Positions 8,589-17,230 of a stretch of 64,000 bases of DNA are shown in pieces; position 1 is the stretch's first letter; each line of letters opens with the position of its first letter. The DNA comes from an uncultured Lachnospiraceae bacterium (GTDB lineage: Bacteria; Bacillota; Clostridia; Lachnospirales; Lachnospiraceae), in contig CAJUPI010000006.1 in the NCBI GenBank assembly GCA_910588125.1, positions 28,202 to 92,201 of the forward strand, in the 5' to 3' direction. A program made the translations under genes and the position numbers. The notes below the pieces were generated by a model. That model was given only the letters and a program-made list of their open reading frames with translations. It was not told the origin of the DNA and made no database searches.

Positions 8589-9101
8589 ATGGCAAAAGTA
8601 GGGATTGTGATGGGCAGCGATTCGGATATGCCGGTTATGGCGAAGGCGGCGGAGATTCTGGAAAAGTTTGGTATCGAGTATGAGATGACGATTATTTCTG
8701 CACATCGGGAACCGGATATCTTTTTTGAGTGGGCAAAAGCGGCCGAAGGGAAGGGGATCAAGGTGATTATTGCCGGTGCGGGAAAGGCGGCTCATTTGCC
8801 GGGGATGTGTGCGGCGATTTTTCCCATGCCGGTGATCGGGATTCCCATGAAGACATCGGATCTGGGCGGCGTGGACTCCCTGTATTCTATTGTGCAGATG
8901 CCGACGGGGATTCCGGTAGCTACAGTAGCTATTAACGGCGGTGCCAATGCGGGAATCCTGGCAGCGAAGATTCTAGCGGTATCTGACGGGGAACTCTTAA
9001 TGAGACTGAAAAATTACAGTGAAGAGATGAAGTGCGACGTGGTAAAAAAGGCAGAGAAGCTGGAGCAGATCGGGTATCAGGAGTACCTGGCACAGCGATA
9101 G
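8589..9101 (+). CDS. purE: N5-carboxyaminoimidazole ribonucleotide mutase
   Basis: Class I PurE, 170 residues, converting N5-CAIR to CAIR in purine synthesis. Motifs: GSDSDMPVM near the N-terminus, the catalytic SAHR (His39), AGAGKAAHLPGMCAA and GVDSLYSIVQMPTGIPVATV. The usual AGGAAHLPGM is here AGAGKAAHLPGM. AAAAGGAG lies upstream of the ATG. First gene of a purE-purM-purN-purD run; no purK was seen. Confidence 0.96.
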   Translation: MAKVGIVMGSDSDMPVMAKAAEILEKFGIEYEMTIISAHREPDIFFEWAKAAEGKGIKVIIAGAGKAAHLPGMCAAIFPMPVIGIPMKTSDLGGVDSLYSIVQMPTGIPVATVAINGGANAGILAAKILAVSDGELLMRLKNYSEEMKCDVVKKAEKLEQIGYQEYLAQR

Positions 9102-9201
9102 GAAAGCATTGCTTTAGTGATGAGAACAGCGGTGTCCGGATGGATAAGGTCCGGCAATGGCCAGAAGAGCGTGAAAACGGCAAAAAGAGCAGGAGGAAAA
9201 T

Positions 9202-10233
9202 ATGGATTACAAGAAGGCCGGAGTAGATATCGAGGCGGGCTATCAGTCCGTGGAACTGATGAAAGAGCATGTGAAAAAGACGATGCGGGAGGAAGTGCTG
9301 GGGGGACTGGGAGGATTTTCCGGAGCTTTTTCTCTGGCAAAAATTAAAGAAATGGAGGAACCGGTACTGTTGTCCGGAACGGATGGCTGTGGGACAAAGG
9401 TAAAGCTGGCTATCATCATGGATAAGCATGACACGATCGGCATTGATGCCGTGGCCATGTGCGTGAACGACATTGCCTGTGCGGGCGGCGAGCCCTTGTT
9501 TTTCCTGGATTATATTGCTTGTGGCAAGAATTATCCGGAGAAGATTGCTGAGATTGTGAAGGGGGTAGCTGAAGGATGTTTGCAGTCGGAAGCGGCGTTG
9601 ATCGGCGGCGAGACGGCGGAGCATCCGGGACTGATGCCGGAGGAGGATTATGACCTGGCAGGATTTGCAGTTGGGGTCTGTGATAAAAAGGATATGATTA
9701 CCGGTGAGCAGTTAAAGGACAAGGATGTGTTGATTGGGATGGCTTCCACCGGGGTGCACAGCAATGGTTTTTCTCTGGTGCGGAAGGTATTTGAGAAGGA
9801 GATGACGAAGGAAGGACTGAACACTTTTTATGATGAGCTGGGGAAGACGCTCGGGGAGGCGTTGCTGGCTCCGACGAGAATTTATGTGAAGGCGCTTAAG
9901 GGAGTGAAGCATGCGGGCGTGACCGTCAAGGCGTGCAGCCATATCACTGGCGGCGGCTTTTATGAGAATATTCCGCGTATGCTGAAAGAGGGTACGCGGG
10001 CAGTCATCCGCAAGGACAGCTATCCGGTGCCGGCAATCTTTAGGCTTCTGGCGGCAAAGGGCCATATTGCGGAAGAAATGATGTACAATACATTTAATAT
10101 GGGACTGGGGATGATTGTAGCTGTGGATCCGGCAGACGTAGACAAGGCGATGGAAGCGATCCGGGCGGCCGGCGACATCCCGTATGTGGTCGGCTCTATT
10201 GAGTCAGGAGAAAAGGGAGTGGCCTTATGCTGA
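9202..10233 (+). CDS. purM: Phosphoribosylformylglycinamidine cyclo-ligase
   Basis: AIR synthetase, 343 residues, closing the imidazole ring of FGAM with ATP. Characteristic blocks: YKKAGVDIEAG at the N-terminus, LLSGTDGCGTKVKLA, DAVAMCVNDIACAGGEPLFFLDY, ALIGGETAEHPG, the GMASTGVHSNGFSLVR loop and HITGGGFYENIPR. AGGAGG precedes the ATG. The stop overlaps the start of purN by 7 bases, indicating translational coupling. Confidence 0.97.
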   Translation: MDYKKAGVDIEAGYQSVELMKEHVKKTMREEVLGGLGGFSGAFSLAKIKEMEEPVLLSGTDGCGTKVKLAIIMDKHDTIGIDAVAMCVNDIACAGGEPLFFLDYIACGKNYPEKIAEIVKGVAEGCLQSEAALIGGETAEHPGLMPEEDYDLAGFAVGVCDKKDMITGEQLKDKDVLIGMASTGVHSNGFSLVRKVFEKEMTKEGLNTFYDELGKTLGEALLAPTRIYVKALKGVKHAGVTVKACSHITGGGFYENIPRMLKEGTRAVIRKDSYPVPAIFRLLAAKGHIAEEMMYNTFNMGLGMIVAVDPADVDKAMEAIRAAGDIPYVVGSIESGEKGVALC

Positions 10234-10847
10234 GAGTAGGGGTGATGGTGTCCGGCGGCGGCACGAATCTGCAGGCGATTTTAGATGCGATCGATGCGGG
10301 AAAGATCACCAATGCCGGTGTGGTTGTGGTGATCAGTAATAATCCAGGGGCTTATGCCCTGGAGCGTGCGAGGAAGCATGGCATACCGGCGGTATGCATT
10401 TCTCCGAAAGAGTTTGAGGATCGGGAGCGGTTTAATGAGGCGCTGGTGGCCAAAGTGGATGAGTATGAACTGGATTTGATTGTTTTGGCAGGCTTTCTGG
10501 TGAAGATCCCACAACAGATGATTGATAAATACGAGCATCGGATTATCAATATTCATCCTTCTTTGATTCCGTCGTTTTGCGGAGTGGGATATTATGGATT
10601 GAAGGTACATGAGGCGGCGCTGGCAAGAGGAGTTAAGCTGACCGGAGCAACCGTTCATTATGTGGATGGCGGGATGGATACCGGTCCGATCCTTTTGCAA
10701 AAGGCGGTCAGGGTACAGGAGGGCGATACGCCCAAGGTGTTGCAGCAGCGGGTGATGGAGGAGGCGGAGTGGGTGATTTTGCCGGAGGCGATCCATCAGA
10801 TAGCGAATGCAAAAGAGTCCCAGAAAGAAGGAGGAGACAACAAATGA
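10227..10847 (+). CDS. purN: Phosphoribosylglycinamide formyltransferase
   Basis: GAR transformylase, 206 residues, using 10-formyltetrahydrofolate. The N-terminal phosphate loop VSGGGTNLQA and the catalytic set Asn108 and His110 (INIHPSLIPSF) plus Asp151 (GGMDTGPI) are present, with HEAALARGVKLTGATVH between. The start ATG overlaps the end of purM, and the stop overlaps the purD start in an ATGA, so the three genes are tightly coupled. Confidence 0.96.
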   Translation: MLRVGVMVSGGGTNLQAILDAIDAGKITNAGVVVVISNNPGAYALERARKHGIPAVCISPKEFEDRERFNEALVAKVDEYELDLIVLAGFLVKIPQQMIDKYEHRIINIHPSLIPSFCGVGYYGLKVHEAALARGVKLTGATVHYVDGGMDTGPILLQKAVRVQEGDTPKVLQQRVMEEAEWVILPEAIHQIANAKESQKEGGDNK

Positions 10848-12121
10848 AGGTATTGATTGTTGGCGGCGGCGGCCGGGAGCATGCGATTGCCTGGAAGACG
10901 GCCCAGAGCCAGAAGGTGGAAAAGCTTTATTGTGCGCCGGGAAATGCCGGGATTGCCGGGGTGGCAGAATGTGTGGATATCGGCGTGATGGAGTTTGACC
11001 GGCTGGTGGCGTTTGCTAAAGAAAATGAGATAGATCTGACGATAGTTGCCCCTGATGATCCGTTGGCGGCCGGGGCAGTGGACGCCTTTGAAGCGGCGGG
11101 CCTGCGTGCCTTCGGGCCACGGAAAAACGCGGCTATATTGGAGGGCTCCAAGGCGTTTTCCAAGGATTTAATGAAAAAATATGGGATTCCCACGGCGTCC
11201 TATGAGACTTTTGACTCGGCGGAGGCGGCGCTTGCCTATCTGGAGCAGGCCAGGATGCCGATCGTGTTGAAAGCGGACGGCCTGGCACTGGGCAAGGGAG
11301 TCCTGATTTGCCATACGCTTGAGGAGGCCAGGGCCGGTGTGCGGACGCTGATGCTGGATAAGCAGTTCGGAGCCGCGGGCAACCGAATCGTGGTCGAGGA
11401 GTTTATGACTGGCCGGGAAGTATCGGTTCTCTCCTTTGTGGATGGCAAAAATATCCGGGTTATGACCTCAGCACAGGATCATAAGCGGGCGAAAGACGGA
11501 GATCAGGGACTTAATACTGGTGGTATGGGAACTTTTTCTCCCAGCCCGTTCTACACAAAGGAGATCGATGATTTCTGCCGGAAGCATATCTACCAGCCGA
11601 CGGTGGATGCCATGCGGGCGGAGGGCCGGGAGTTTAAGGGAATCATCTTTTTTGGCCTGATGCTGACCGAGGACGGGCCGCGGGTGTTGGAGTACAATGC
11701 CCGTTTCGGAGATCCGGAGACGCAGGTAGTACTTCCACGGATGAAGAATGATCTTGTGGAGGTATTTGAGGCTTGTATTGATGGCACTCTGGATCAGGTG
11801 GAGCTGGAGTTTGCCGATAATGCCGCGGTATGTGTGGTACTGGCTTCGGACGGTTATCCGGAGCATTATGAAAAGGGCTATCCGATCACTGGCCTGGAGC
11901 GGTTTGAGGAAGCGGACGGCTACTATGTATTTCATGCCGGAAGCAGGTTTGATTCCGACGGGGCCATTGTCACAAACGGCGGCCGGGTGCTGGGTGTGAC
12001 GGCCACCGGAAGCAATCTGAAAGAAGCCCGGGCAAGGGCATATGAGGCTACGGAATGGGTGAAATTTAAAAATAAATATATGCGGCGGGATATTGGGAAG
12101 GCGATTGATGAGGTATCATAA
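10844..12121 (+). CDS. purD: Phosphoribosylamine-glycine ligase
   Basis: GAR synthetase, 425 residues, joining glycine to phosphoribosylamine with ATP. N-terminal VLIVGGGGREHAIAWK, then an ATP-grasp fold with IVLKADGLALGKGV, EEFMTGREVSVLSFVDG and LEYNARFGDPETQVVLPRM. The start at 10844 is used rather than an in-frame ATG at 10769 because GGAGGAG lies 6 bases ahead and the overlap with purN is then 4 bases (ATGA). No intrinsic terminator was found after it. Confidence 0.96.
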   Translation: MKVLIVGGGGREHAIAWKTAQSQKVEKLYCAPGNAGIAGVAECVDIGVMEFDRLVAFAKENEIDLTIVAPDDPLAAGAVDAFEAAGLRAFGPRKNAAILEGSKAFSKDLMKKYGIPTASYETFDSAEAALAYLEQARMPIVLKADGLALGKGVLICHTLEEARAGVRTLMLDKQFGAAGNRIVVEEFMTGREVSVLSFVDGKNIRVMTSAQDHKRAKDGDQGLNTGGMGTFSPSPFYTKEIDDFCRKHIYQPTVDAMRAEGREFKGIIFFGLMLTEDGPRVLEYNARFGDPETQVVLPRMKNDLVEVFEACIDGTLDQVELEFADNAAVCVVLASDGYPEHYEKGYPITGLERFEEADGYYVFHAGSRFDSDGAIVTNGGRVLGVTATGSNLKEARARAYEATEWVKFKNKYMRRDIGKAIDEVS

Positions 12122-12179
12122 CAAATATCCGGAAATGATGAAAAGATAATAAAGTTCATATCCTTACGATTGTAGTGTC

Positions 12180-12208
12180 TCGACGAACGCCTCCTGTTGT
12201 GATATACT
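12180..12208 (+). promoter_or_regulatory. Likely promoter of the GTPase-NYN gene
   Basis: TCGACG, 17 bases, TATACT. It lies just upstream of the inserted family B palindrome, so the transcript would carry the whole palindrome in its 5' leader. Confidence 0.45.
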
Positions 12209-12221
12209 TGGAAATTATGTA

Positions 12222-12551
12222 ATCACAAAAGCAATGTCATTAAGTTTATCTCTGAGAATACTCAGCCAGGGAACAAGGAGCGGGAAGCGGCCGGAAAGGG
12301 TCTGATAATTTTGACTTTGCAGGGATTTAGAAGTCCTTAAATCCCTGGATTTTGCGTGGAAATGAAAATGCACACTGTCCGAGCGAAGCGAGTTTGGGCA
12401 TTTTCGTTTCGCTTTTCGCAAAAATCAGTGATTTTAGGAATTCTTGATCCCGAAACCGGAAAAAGCAGCAGACCCTTTCCGGCCTCTTCCCGCTCCTTTT
12501 TCCATGGCGTACCTTCTGAGAAAATTAACTTAATGACATTGATCACAAAAG
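12222..12551. mobile_element. Family B palindromic element with 10-bp direct repeats
   Basis: The element spans 12232-12541, from CAATGTCATTAAG to CTTAATGACATTG. The outer arms of about 75 bases are near-complementary (shared segments GGAGCGGGAAG and CCGGAAAGGGTCTG). The 160-base interior holds nested hairpins, including GCAGGGATTT/AAATCCCTG and AAATGAAAATGC/GCATTTTCGTTT. ATCACAAAAG lies immediately outside both ends (12222-12231 and 12542-12551), a perfect 10-base duplication; the right copy forms part of the AAAGGAGG ribosome binding site of the next gene. There is no coding capacity of its own, so it resembles a MITE-like non-autonomous element. Confidence 0.75.
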
Positions 12552-12562
12552 GAGGCATTTTT

Positions 12563-15340
12563 ATGGGCAAACAGGAGGAAGAAAGAAAGCCAACGAAGCA
12601 TATTTGTGTGGGTCTGTTGGCCCATGTGGATGCAGGAAAAACCACTTTATCAGAGAGGATTTTATATCTGGCCGGCCGGATCCGGAAGCCGGGCAGAGTG
12701 GACACGGGAGATACTTATCTGGACACTTATGAAATGGAGCGTGCCAGAGGAATTACGATTTTTTCCAAGCAGGCAGTATTTCCGCTGGATGACTGGCAGG
12801 TGACATTATTGGATACGCCGGGCCATGTGGATTTTTCAGCAGAGATGGAGCGAACTTTGCAGGTGCTGGATTATGCGATTTTATTGATCAGCGGGGCGGA
12901 TGGCGTACAGGGGCATACCGAAACGCTGTGGCGTTTGCTAAAGCGATATGAGATTCCCTGCTTTTTGTTTGTCAATAAGATGGATCAGGAAGGGACGGAT
13001 TCCGGGAAATTATTGGCAGAGCTGCAGAGCAGACTGGACGAAAACTGCCTGGATTTCGGGCAGCCGCCAGAAAATCTATGGGAGAGCCTTGCCATGTGTG
13101 AGGAGGAATTGCTGGAAAAATATCTGGAGGAGGGCAATATAGAAACCGGGCAGATCCAATCGTTGATTGCCAGAAGGAAGGTGTTTCCCTGCTGGTTTGG
13201 CTCCGCATTGCGGGGAGATGGCGTTGAGGATCTGCTGAAAGGGATTTCCGGATTGATGTGTTGCCCGGATGCGGGAAAGGAGTTTGGAGCCAGGGTATTT
13301 AAAATATCACGGGACGGACAGGGGAACCGGCTTACCCATATGAAAATTACCGGCGGAGAATTACAGGTAAAAGATTTATTGCCGGGAAAGGAAGCGGAAA
13401 AGATCAATCAGATTCGCATCTATTCCGGTTCGAAATATGAGACGGTTAAAGTGGCGGAGGCCGGAATGATCTGTGCTGTGACAGGGCCGTTGACGACTCA
13501 TCCGGGGCAGGGACTGGGGAACGTGGAGGAGTCAAAGTTTCCGGTTTTGGAGCCGGTTTTGAGTTACCGGATTGTGACGCCGGAGGACTGTGATATCCAT
13601 CGGCTGATAAAGGATTTGCAGCAGCTGGAGGAGGAAGAGCCGCAGTTGCACATCGTCTGGAACGAGGAGCTCCAGGAGATTCACGCCCAGGTGATGGGAG
13701 AGATCCAGATTGACATTTTGAAAAATCAGATTCAGGAACGCTTTGGCAGGGAAGTAGAATTTGACGCGGGAAACATCGTTTATAAAGAAACGATTTTAAG
13801 GACAGTGGAAGGGGTGGGCCATTTTGAGCCGCTGCGCCATTATGCAGAAGTGCATTTGCTGATGGAACCGTCAGAGCGGGGGAGCGGCCTGCAGTTTGAT
13901 ACTTGTTGCAGCGAGGATATTCTGGATCGGAACTGGCAGCGGTTGATATTGTCACATCTGGAAGAAAAGATTCACCGGGGGATACGGACGGGAGCGGAGA
14001 TTACAGATATGCGGATTACCCTGATATCCGGCCGGGCACATCAGAAGCATACGGAGGGAGGCGATTTCCGGCAGGCTACCTACCGTGCTGTGCGCCAGGG
14101 ACTCAGAGAGGCCGGTTGCCAGTTGCTTGAGCCTTATTATGCCTTCCGTCTTGAAGTGCCGGGAGAAAATGTGGGACGTGCGATGTCAGATCTGGAACGG
14201 CTGAAAGGGACTTTTGAGGCTCCCCGGCTGGAAGGGGAAATGGCAGTTCTGACGGGAAGCGCGCCGGTTGCCAATCTCCAGGATTATCAACAGGAGGTAA
14301 TCCGCTATACCCGGGGAAGGGGCCGGCTGTTTTGTGCGTCTGAGGGCTACAGGCCCTGTCACAACGAGGAAGAGATCGTTGCAGCAATCGGATATGACGC
14401 AGAGGCCGATCTGGATAATCCTACAGGATCGGTCTTCTGTTCCCATGGAGCCGGATTCGTAGTGCCATGGGATCAGGTGAAGGATTATATGCATGTGGAA
14501 GGAATCAAGAGAGGCGGCCTGCCAGGAGAAGCTGATGTATTGCAGGAGAGCGCGAAGGACGAAAGATGCCAGAGAGAACTTAAGGATAGGGCGGCCTCGG
14601 GGGGCTTAGGGCAGGGCAGAGGAGAGGTGTCTTTTGGGGCAGAGGATAAGGAGCTGGAGGCAATTTTTGCCCGCACCTACGGAGAGCCAAAAAGAAGGCA
14701 AGCCTTTGGGGACGGAGCACGCCAGGTGAGATATGGCGGGGAGAAGGCCGAATACGGCAAGCCCAAAGAGCCAGCCGCAATTGGAAAAAAGCAGGAGCCG
14801 AAGGAGGAGTATCTTCTGGTGGATGGCTATAATATTATCTATGCCTGGGAGGAACTGCGAGAGCTGGCAAAGGAGACGATAGACGGGGCAAGACATCAGC
14901 TGATGGATATTCTTTGCAATTATCAGGCATTTCGACAATGCGTTTTAATCGTAGTATTTGATGCCTATAAGGTTGCCGGGAATATCGGCCATACCATGAA
15001 CTATCACAATATCCATGTGACTTACACGAAAGAAGCGGAGACAGCCGATCAATATATCGAAAAATTTGCTTATCAAATGGGAAAAAATGCCCATGTGACA
15101 GTAGCCACCTCGGACGGCCTGGAGCAACTGATCATTCGCGGGGCCGGATGTATGCTCATGTCAGCCCGGGATTTAAGAGAGGATATCGAGCGCACAAAGC
15201 AGTTGATTCGGGAAGAGCAGGAGAAGTTGCCCCGGGGAGGCAGGATTTCCCTTTTTCAAAACGCAGATGAAGAACTGCTTCAGCAGTTAGAGGCGCTCCG
15301 TCCTGATAATTCCGTTACCACTCACAGGCAATGTCGGTAA
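12563..15340 (+). CDS. TetM/EF-G-like ribosomal GTPase fused to YacP/Rae1-type NYN domain
   Basis: 925 residues. Residues 1 to about 650 are a translational GTPase of the ribosomal-protection (TetM/TetO) family: G1 AHVDAGKTT (20-28), G2 ERARGITI, G3 DTPGHVDF, G4 NKMD, followed by EF-G-like domains II to V. A charged linker follows (about 665-750). Residues about 750-920 are a NYN/PIN-like domain of the YacP family, with LLVDGYNIIYAW (Asp754), VVFDAYK, TADQYIE and TSDGLEQ, so the acidic metal-binding residues are kept. YacP of B. subtilis (Rae1) is known to cleave mRNA in the ribosomal A site. Inference: the GTPase part delivers the nuclease to the ribosome. The start has AAAGGAGG upstream; the longer frame begins inside the repeat. 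Whether it gives tetracycline resistance cannot be read from sequence. Confidence 0.88.
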   Translation: MGKQEEERKPTKHICVGLLAHVDAGKTTLSERILYLAGRIRKPGRVDTGDTYLDTYEMERARGITIFSKQAVFPLDDWQVTLLDTPGHVDFSAEMERTLQVLDYAILLISGADGVQGHTETLWRLLKRYEIPCFLFVNKMDQEGTDSGKLLAELQSRLDENCLDFGQPPENLWESLAMCEEELLEKYLEEGNIETGQIQSLIARRKVFPCWFGSALRGDGVEDLLKGISGLMCCPDAGKEFGARVFKISRDGQGNRLTHMKITGGELQVKDLLPGKEAEKINQIRIYSGSKYETVKVAEAGMICAVTGPLTTHPGQGLGNVEESKFPVLEPVLSYRIVTPEDCDIHRLIKDLQQLEEEEPQLHIVWNEELQEIHAQVMGEIQIDILKNQIQERFGREVEFDAGNIVYKETILRTVEGVGHFEPLRHYAEVHLLMEPSERGSGLQFDTCCSEDILDRNWQRLILSHLEEKIHRGIRTGAEITDMRITLISGRAHQKHTEGGDFRQATYRAVRQGLREAGCQLLEPYYAFRLEVPGENVGRAMSDLERLKGTFEAPRLEGEMAVLTGSAPVANLQDYQQEVIRYTRGRGRLFCASEGYRPCHNEEEIVAAIGYDAEADLDNPTGSVFCSHGAGFVVPWDQVKDYMHVEGIKRGGLPGEADVLQESAKDERCQRELKDRAASGGLGQGRGEVSFGAEDKELEAIFARTYGEPKRRQAFGDGARQVRYGGEKAEYGKPKEPAAIGKKQEPKEEYLLVDGYNIIYAWEELRELAKETIDGARHQLMDILCNYQAFRQCVLIVVFDAYKVAGNIGHTMNYHNIHVTYTKEAETADQYIEKFAYQMGKNAHVTVATSDGLEQLIIRGAGCMLMSARDLREDIERTKQLIREEQEKLPRGGRISLFQNADEELLQQLEALRPDNSVTTHRQCR

Positions 15341-15460
15341 ATTTATTTCTGAGAATACTTAGCCATGGAACAAGGAGCGGGAAGCGGCAGACCCTTTCTC
15401 GCCGTTTCCCGCTCCTTGTTCCATGACGTACCTTCTGAGAAAATCAGCCAAATGACATTG
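15329..15460. repeat. Family B palindrome, copy 2
   Basis: 132 bases from CAATGTCGG to GACATTG. The arms contain GGAACAAGGAGCGGGAA and TTCCCGCTCCTTGTTCC (perfect complement) and share TTCTGAGAA with copies 1 and 3. The left end overlaps the last four codons, including the stop, of the GTPase-NYN gene. No direct-repeat flank is visible. Confidence 0.8.
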
Positions 15461-15516
15461 TCCCGTAAACAGTAACATAATTCCAATGCCTGTTTCATAA
15501 ATTTCCGCCCAAAATC

Positions 15517-15545
15517 TTGCAAAACGGTTCAAAATAAAGTACAAT
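15517..15545 (+). promoter_or_regulatory. Promoter of gpmI
   Basis: TTGCAA (15517-15522), 17 bases, TACAAT (15540-15545), 64 bases before the start codon. Confidence 0.6.
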
Positions 15546-15609
15546 GGACACGAAAACCGTGTACGGCAAAGGACCGGCGGCCCCGGTCGTTAAATAAAGG
15601 AGATTTCAC

Positions 15610-17151
15610 ATGAGTAAGAAACCAGTAGTATTGATGATCCTTGATGGATATGGTCTCAATGACAATTGTGAGGCGAATGCAGTTTGTGAGGGAAAGACTC
15701 CGGTGATGGATCAATTGATGAGCCAGTGTCCTTTTGTAAAGGGACAGGCCAGCGGACTGGCAGTCGGACTGCCGGAAGGACAGATGGGCAATTCTGAGGT
15801 GGGGCATTTGAATATGGGCGCCGGAAGAATTGTCTATCAGGAGCTGACCCGTATCACCAAATCGATCCAGGATGGAGATTTCTTTGAGAATAAGGCATTT
15901 ATGGCGGCAGTGGAGAACTGCAAGAAGAATGATTCTGCCCTGCATCTTTACGGACTGGTATCGGATGGCGGAGTGCACAGCCACAATACTCATATTTATG
16001 GCCTTCTGGAGCTGGCAAAGAGAAATGGCCTTGAGAAGGTATATGTACACTGCTTTTTGGACGGCAGAGATACGCCTCCTACCTCGGGCCGGGATTATGT
16101 GGCGGCTCTGGAAGAGGAGATGAAAAAGCTGGGAGTCGGTAAAGTGGCTACAGTGGCGGGACGTTATTATGCCATGGACCGGGATAAGAACTGGGATCGG
16201 GTGAAGATTGCTTACGATGCCCTGACAAAGAGTGAAGGCCCAAAGAGCGAGAGCGCTACCGGTGCGATCCAGGCGTCTTATGACGAGGGGAAGACAGATG
16301 AATTTATGATGCCGACCGTGATCACAGAAAACGGTTGTCCGGTGGCGGCGATCCGGGAAAAGGATTCGATTATTTTTTACAATTTCCGGCCGGATCGTGC
16401 CAGAGAGCTTACCCATGTATTCTGTGATGACGTGTTTGATGGTTTTGAAAGGGGAGAACGAGTAAAAACCACCTATGTATGCTTCACCGATTACGATGAG
16501 ACCATTGGCAACAAGCTGGTTGCTTTTGAGAAGGAAAGCATTACCAATACCTTTGGAGAATTCCTGGCGGCTCATGGTTTGAAACAGGCAAGGATTGCCG
16601 AGACGGAAAAGTATGCCCATGTGACATTTTTCTTCAATGGCGGTATAGAAGAGCCGAATGAGGGAGAGGAGCGGTTTTTGATCCCGTCGCCCAAGGAGGT
16701 TGCCACCTATGATTTGAAGCCGGAGATGAGCGCGCCAGCGGTGTGTGATAAGCTGGTGGAGGTAATCCGTTCCGGAAAATATGACGTGGTTATTATCAAT
16801 TTTGCCAATCCGGATATGGTGGGCCATACCGGAGTGGAAGCGGCGGCGATTCAGGCGATAGAAGCCGTCGACCATTGTGTCGGCCGGGTGGTGGATGCCA
16901 TCAAAGAGACGGGCGGCGTGATGTTTATCTGTGCAGATCACGGAAATGCAGAGCAGCTGATTGATTATGAGACAGGTGAGCCTTTCACTGCCCATACGAC
17001 CAATCCGGTGCCTTTTATTCTGGTAAATGCGGATCCGGCATATAAGCTGAGGGAAGGCGGCTGCCTGGCGGATATTGCACCTACGCTGATCGAGCTGATG
17101 GGGTTGGAGCAGCCAAAGGAAATGACCGGAAAATCCCTGCTGATCCGCTGA
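15610..17151 (+). CDS. gpmI: 2,3-bisphosphoglycerate-independent phosphoglycerate mutase
   Basis: 513-residue two-domain metalloenzyme of glycolysis interconverting 3- and 2-phosphoglycerate. The alkaline-phosphatase-like fold is marked by MILDGYG at the N-terminus, the catalytic serine in GNSEVGHLNMG (Ser62), HCFLDGRDTPP, the GRYYAMDRD loop, NFRPDRAREL and the late metal ligands in FANPDMVGHTG and ICADHGNAEQ. Length is normal. It has its own promoter, an AAGGAG site and a strong terminator, so it is monocistronic. Confidence 0.97.
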   Translation: MSKKPVVLMILDGYGLNDNCEANAVCEGKTPVMDQLMSQCPFVKGQASGLAVGLPEGQMGNSEVGHLNMGAGRIVYQELTRITKSIQDGDFFENKAFMAAVENCKKNDSALHLYGLVSDGGVHSHNTHIYGLLELAKRNGLEKVYVHCFLDGRDTPPTSGRDYVAALEEEMKKLGVGKVATVAGRYYAMDRDKNWDRVKIAYDALTKSEGPKSESATGAIQASYDEGKTDEFMMPTVITENGCPVAAIREKDSIIFYNFRPDRARELTHVFCDDVFDGFERGERVKTTYVCFTDYDETIGNKLVAFEKESITNTFGEFLAAHGLKQARIAETEKYAHVTFFFNGGIEEPNEGEERFLIPSPKEVATYDLKPEMSAPAVCDKLVEVIRSGKYDVVIINFANPDMVGHTGVEAAAIQAIEAVDHCVGRVVDAIKETGGVMFICADHGNAEQLIDYETGEPFTAHTTNPVPFILVNADPAYKLREGGCLADIAPTLIELMGLEQPKEMTGKSLLIR

Positions 17152-17171
17152 TCAGTCAGAAGTTAAAAGTT

Positions 17172-17230
17172 CGGGCGAACGGTAAATTTTCAGATATTTC
17201 CGTTCGCCCGGAGCGATGTTTTTCTTTTAC
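17172..17230. terminator. Bidirectional terminator after gpmI
   Basis: CGGGCGAACGG (17172-17182) pairs perfectly with CCGTTCGCCCG (17200-17210); a T-rich stretch follows at 17219-17229. It separates gpmI from the convergent gene ending at 17227. Confidence 0.75.

Noticed and set aside
12356..12562. Longer start for the GTPase-NYN protein (994 residues)
   Set aside because: The added 69 codons lie inside the inserted palindrome, have no ribosome binding site and resemble no GTPase N-terminus; AAAGGAGG sits in front of 12563.
12222..15460. Composite transposon with two family B ends around the GTPase-NYN gene
   Set aside because: Each copy is a complete palindrome on its own, the 10-base duplication flanks the first copy alone, and no transposase is present.
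15529..16995. 488-codon minus-strand frame over gpmI
   Set aside because: Antisense shadow of a complete gpmI; no family resemblance.
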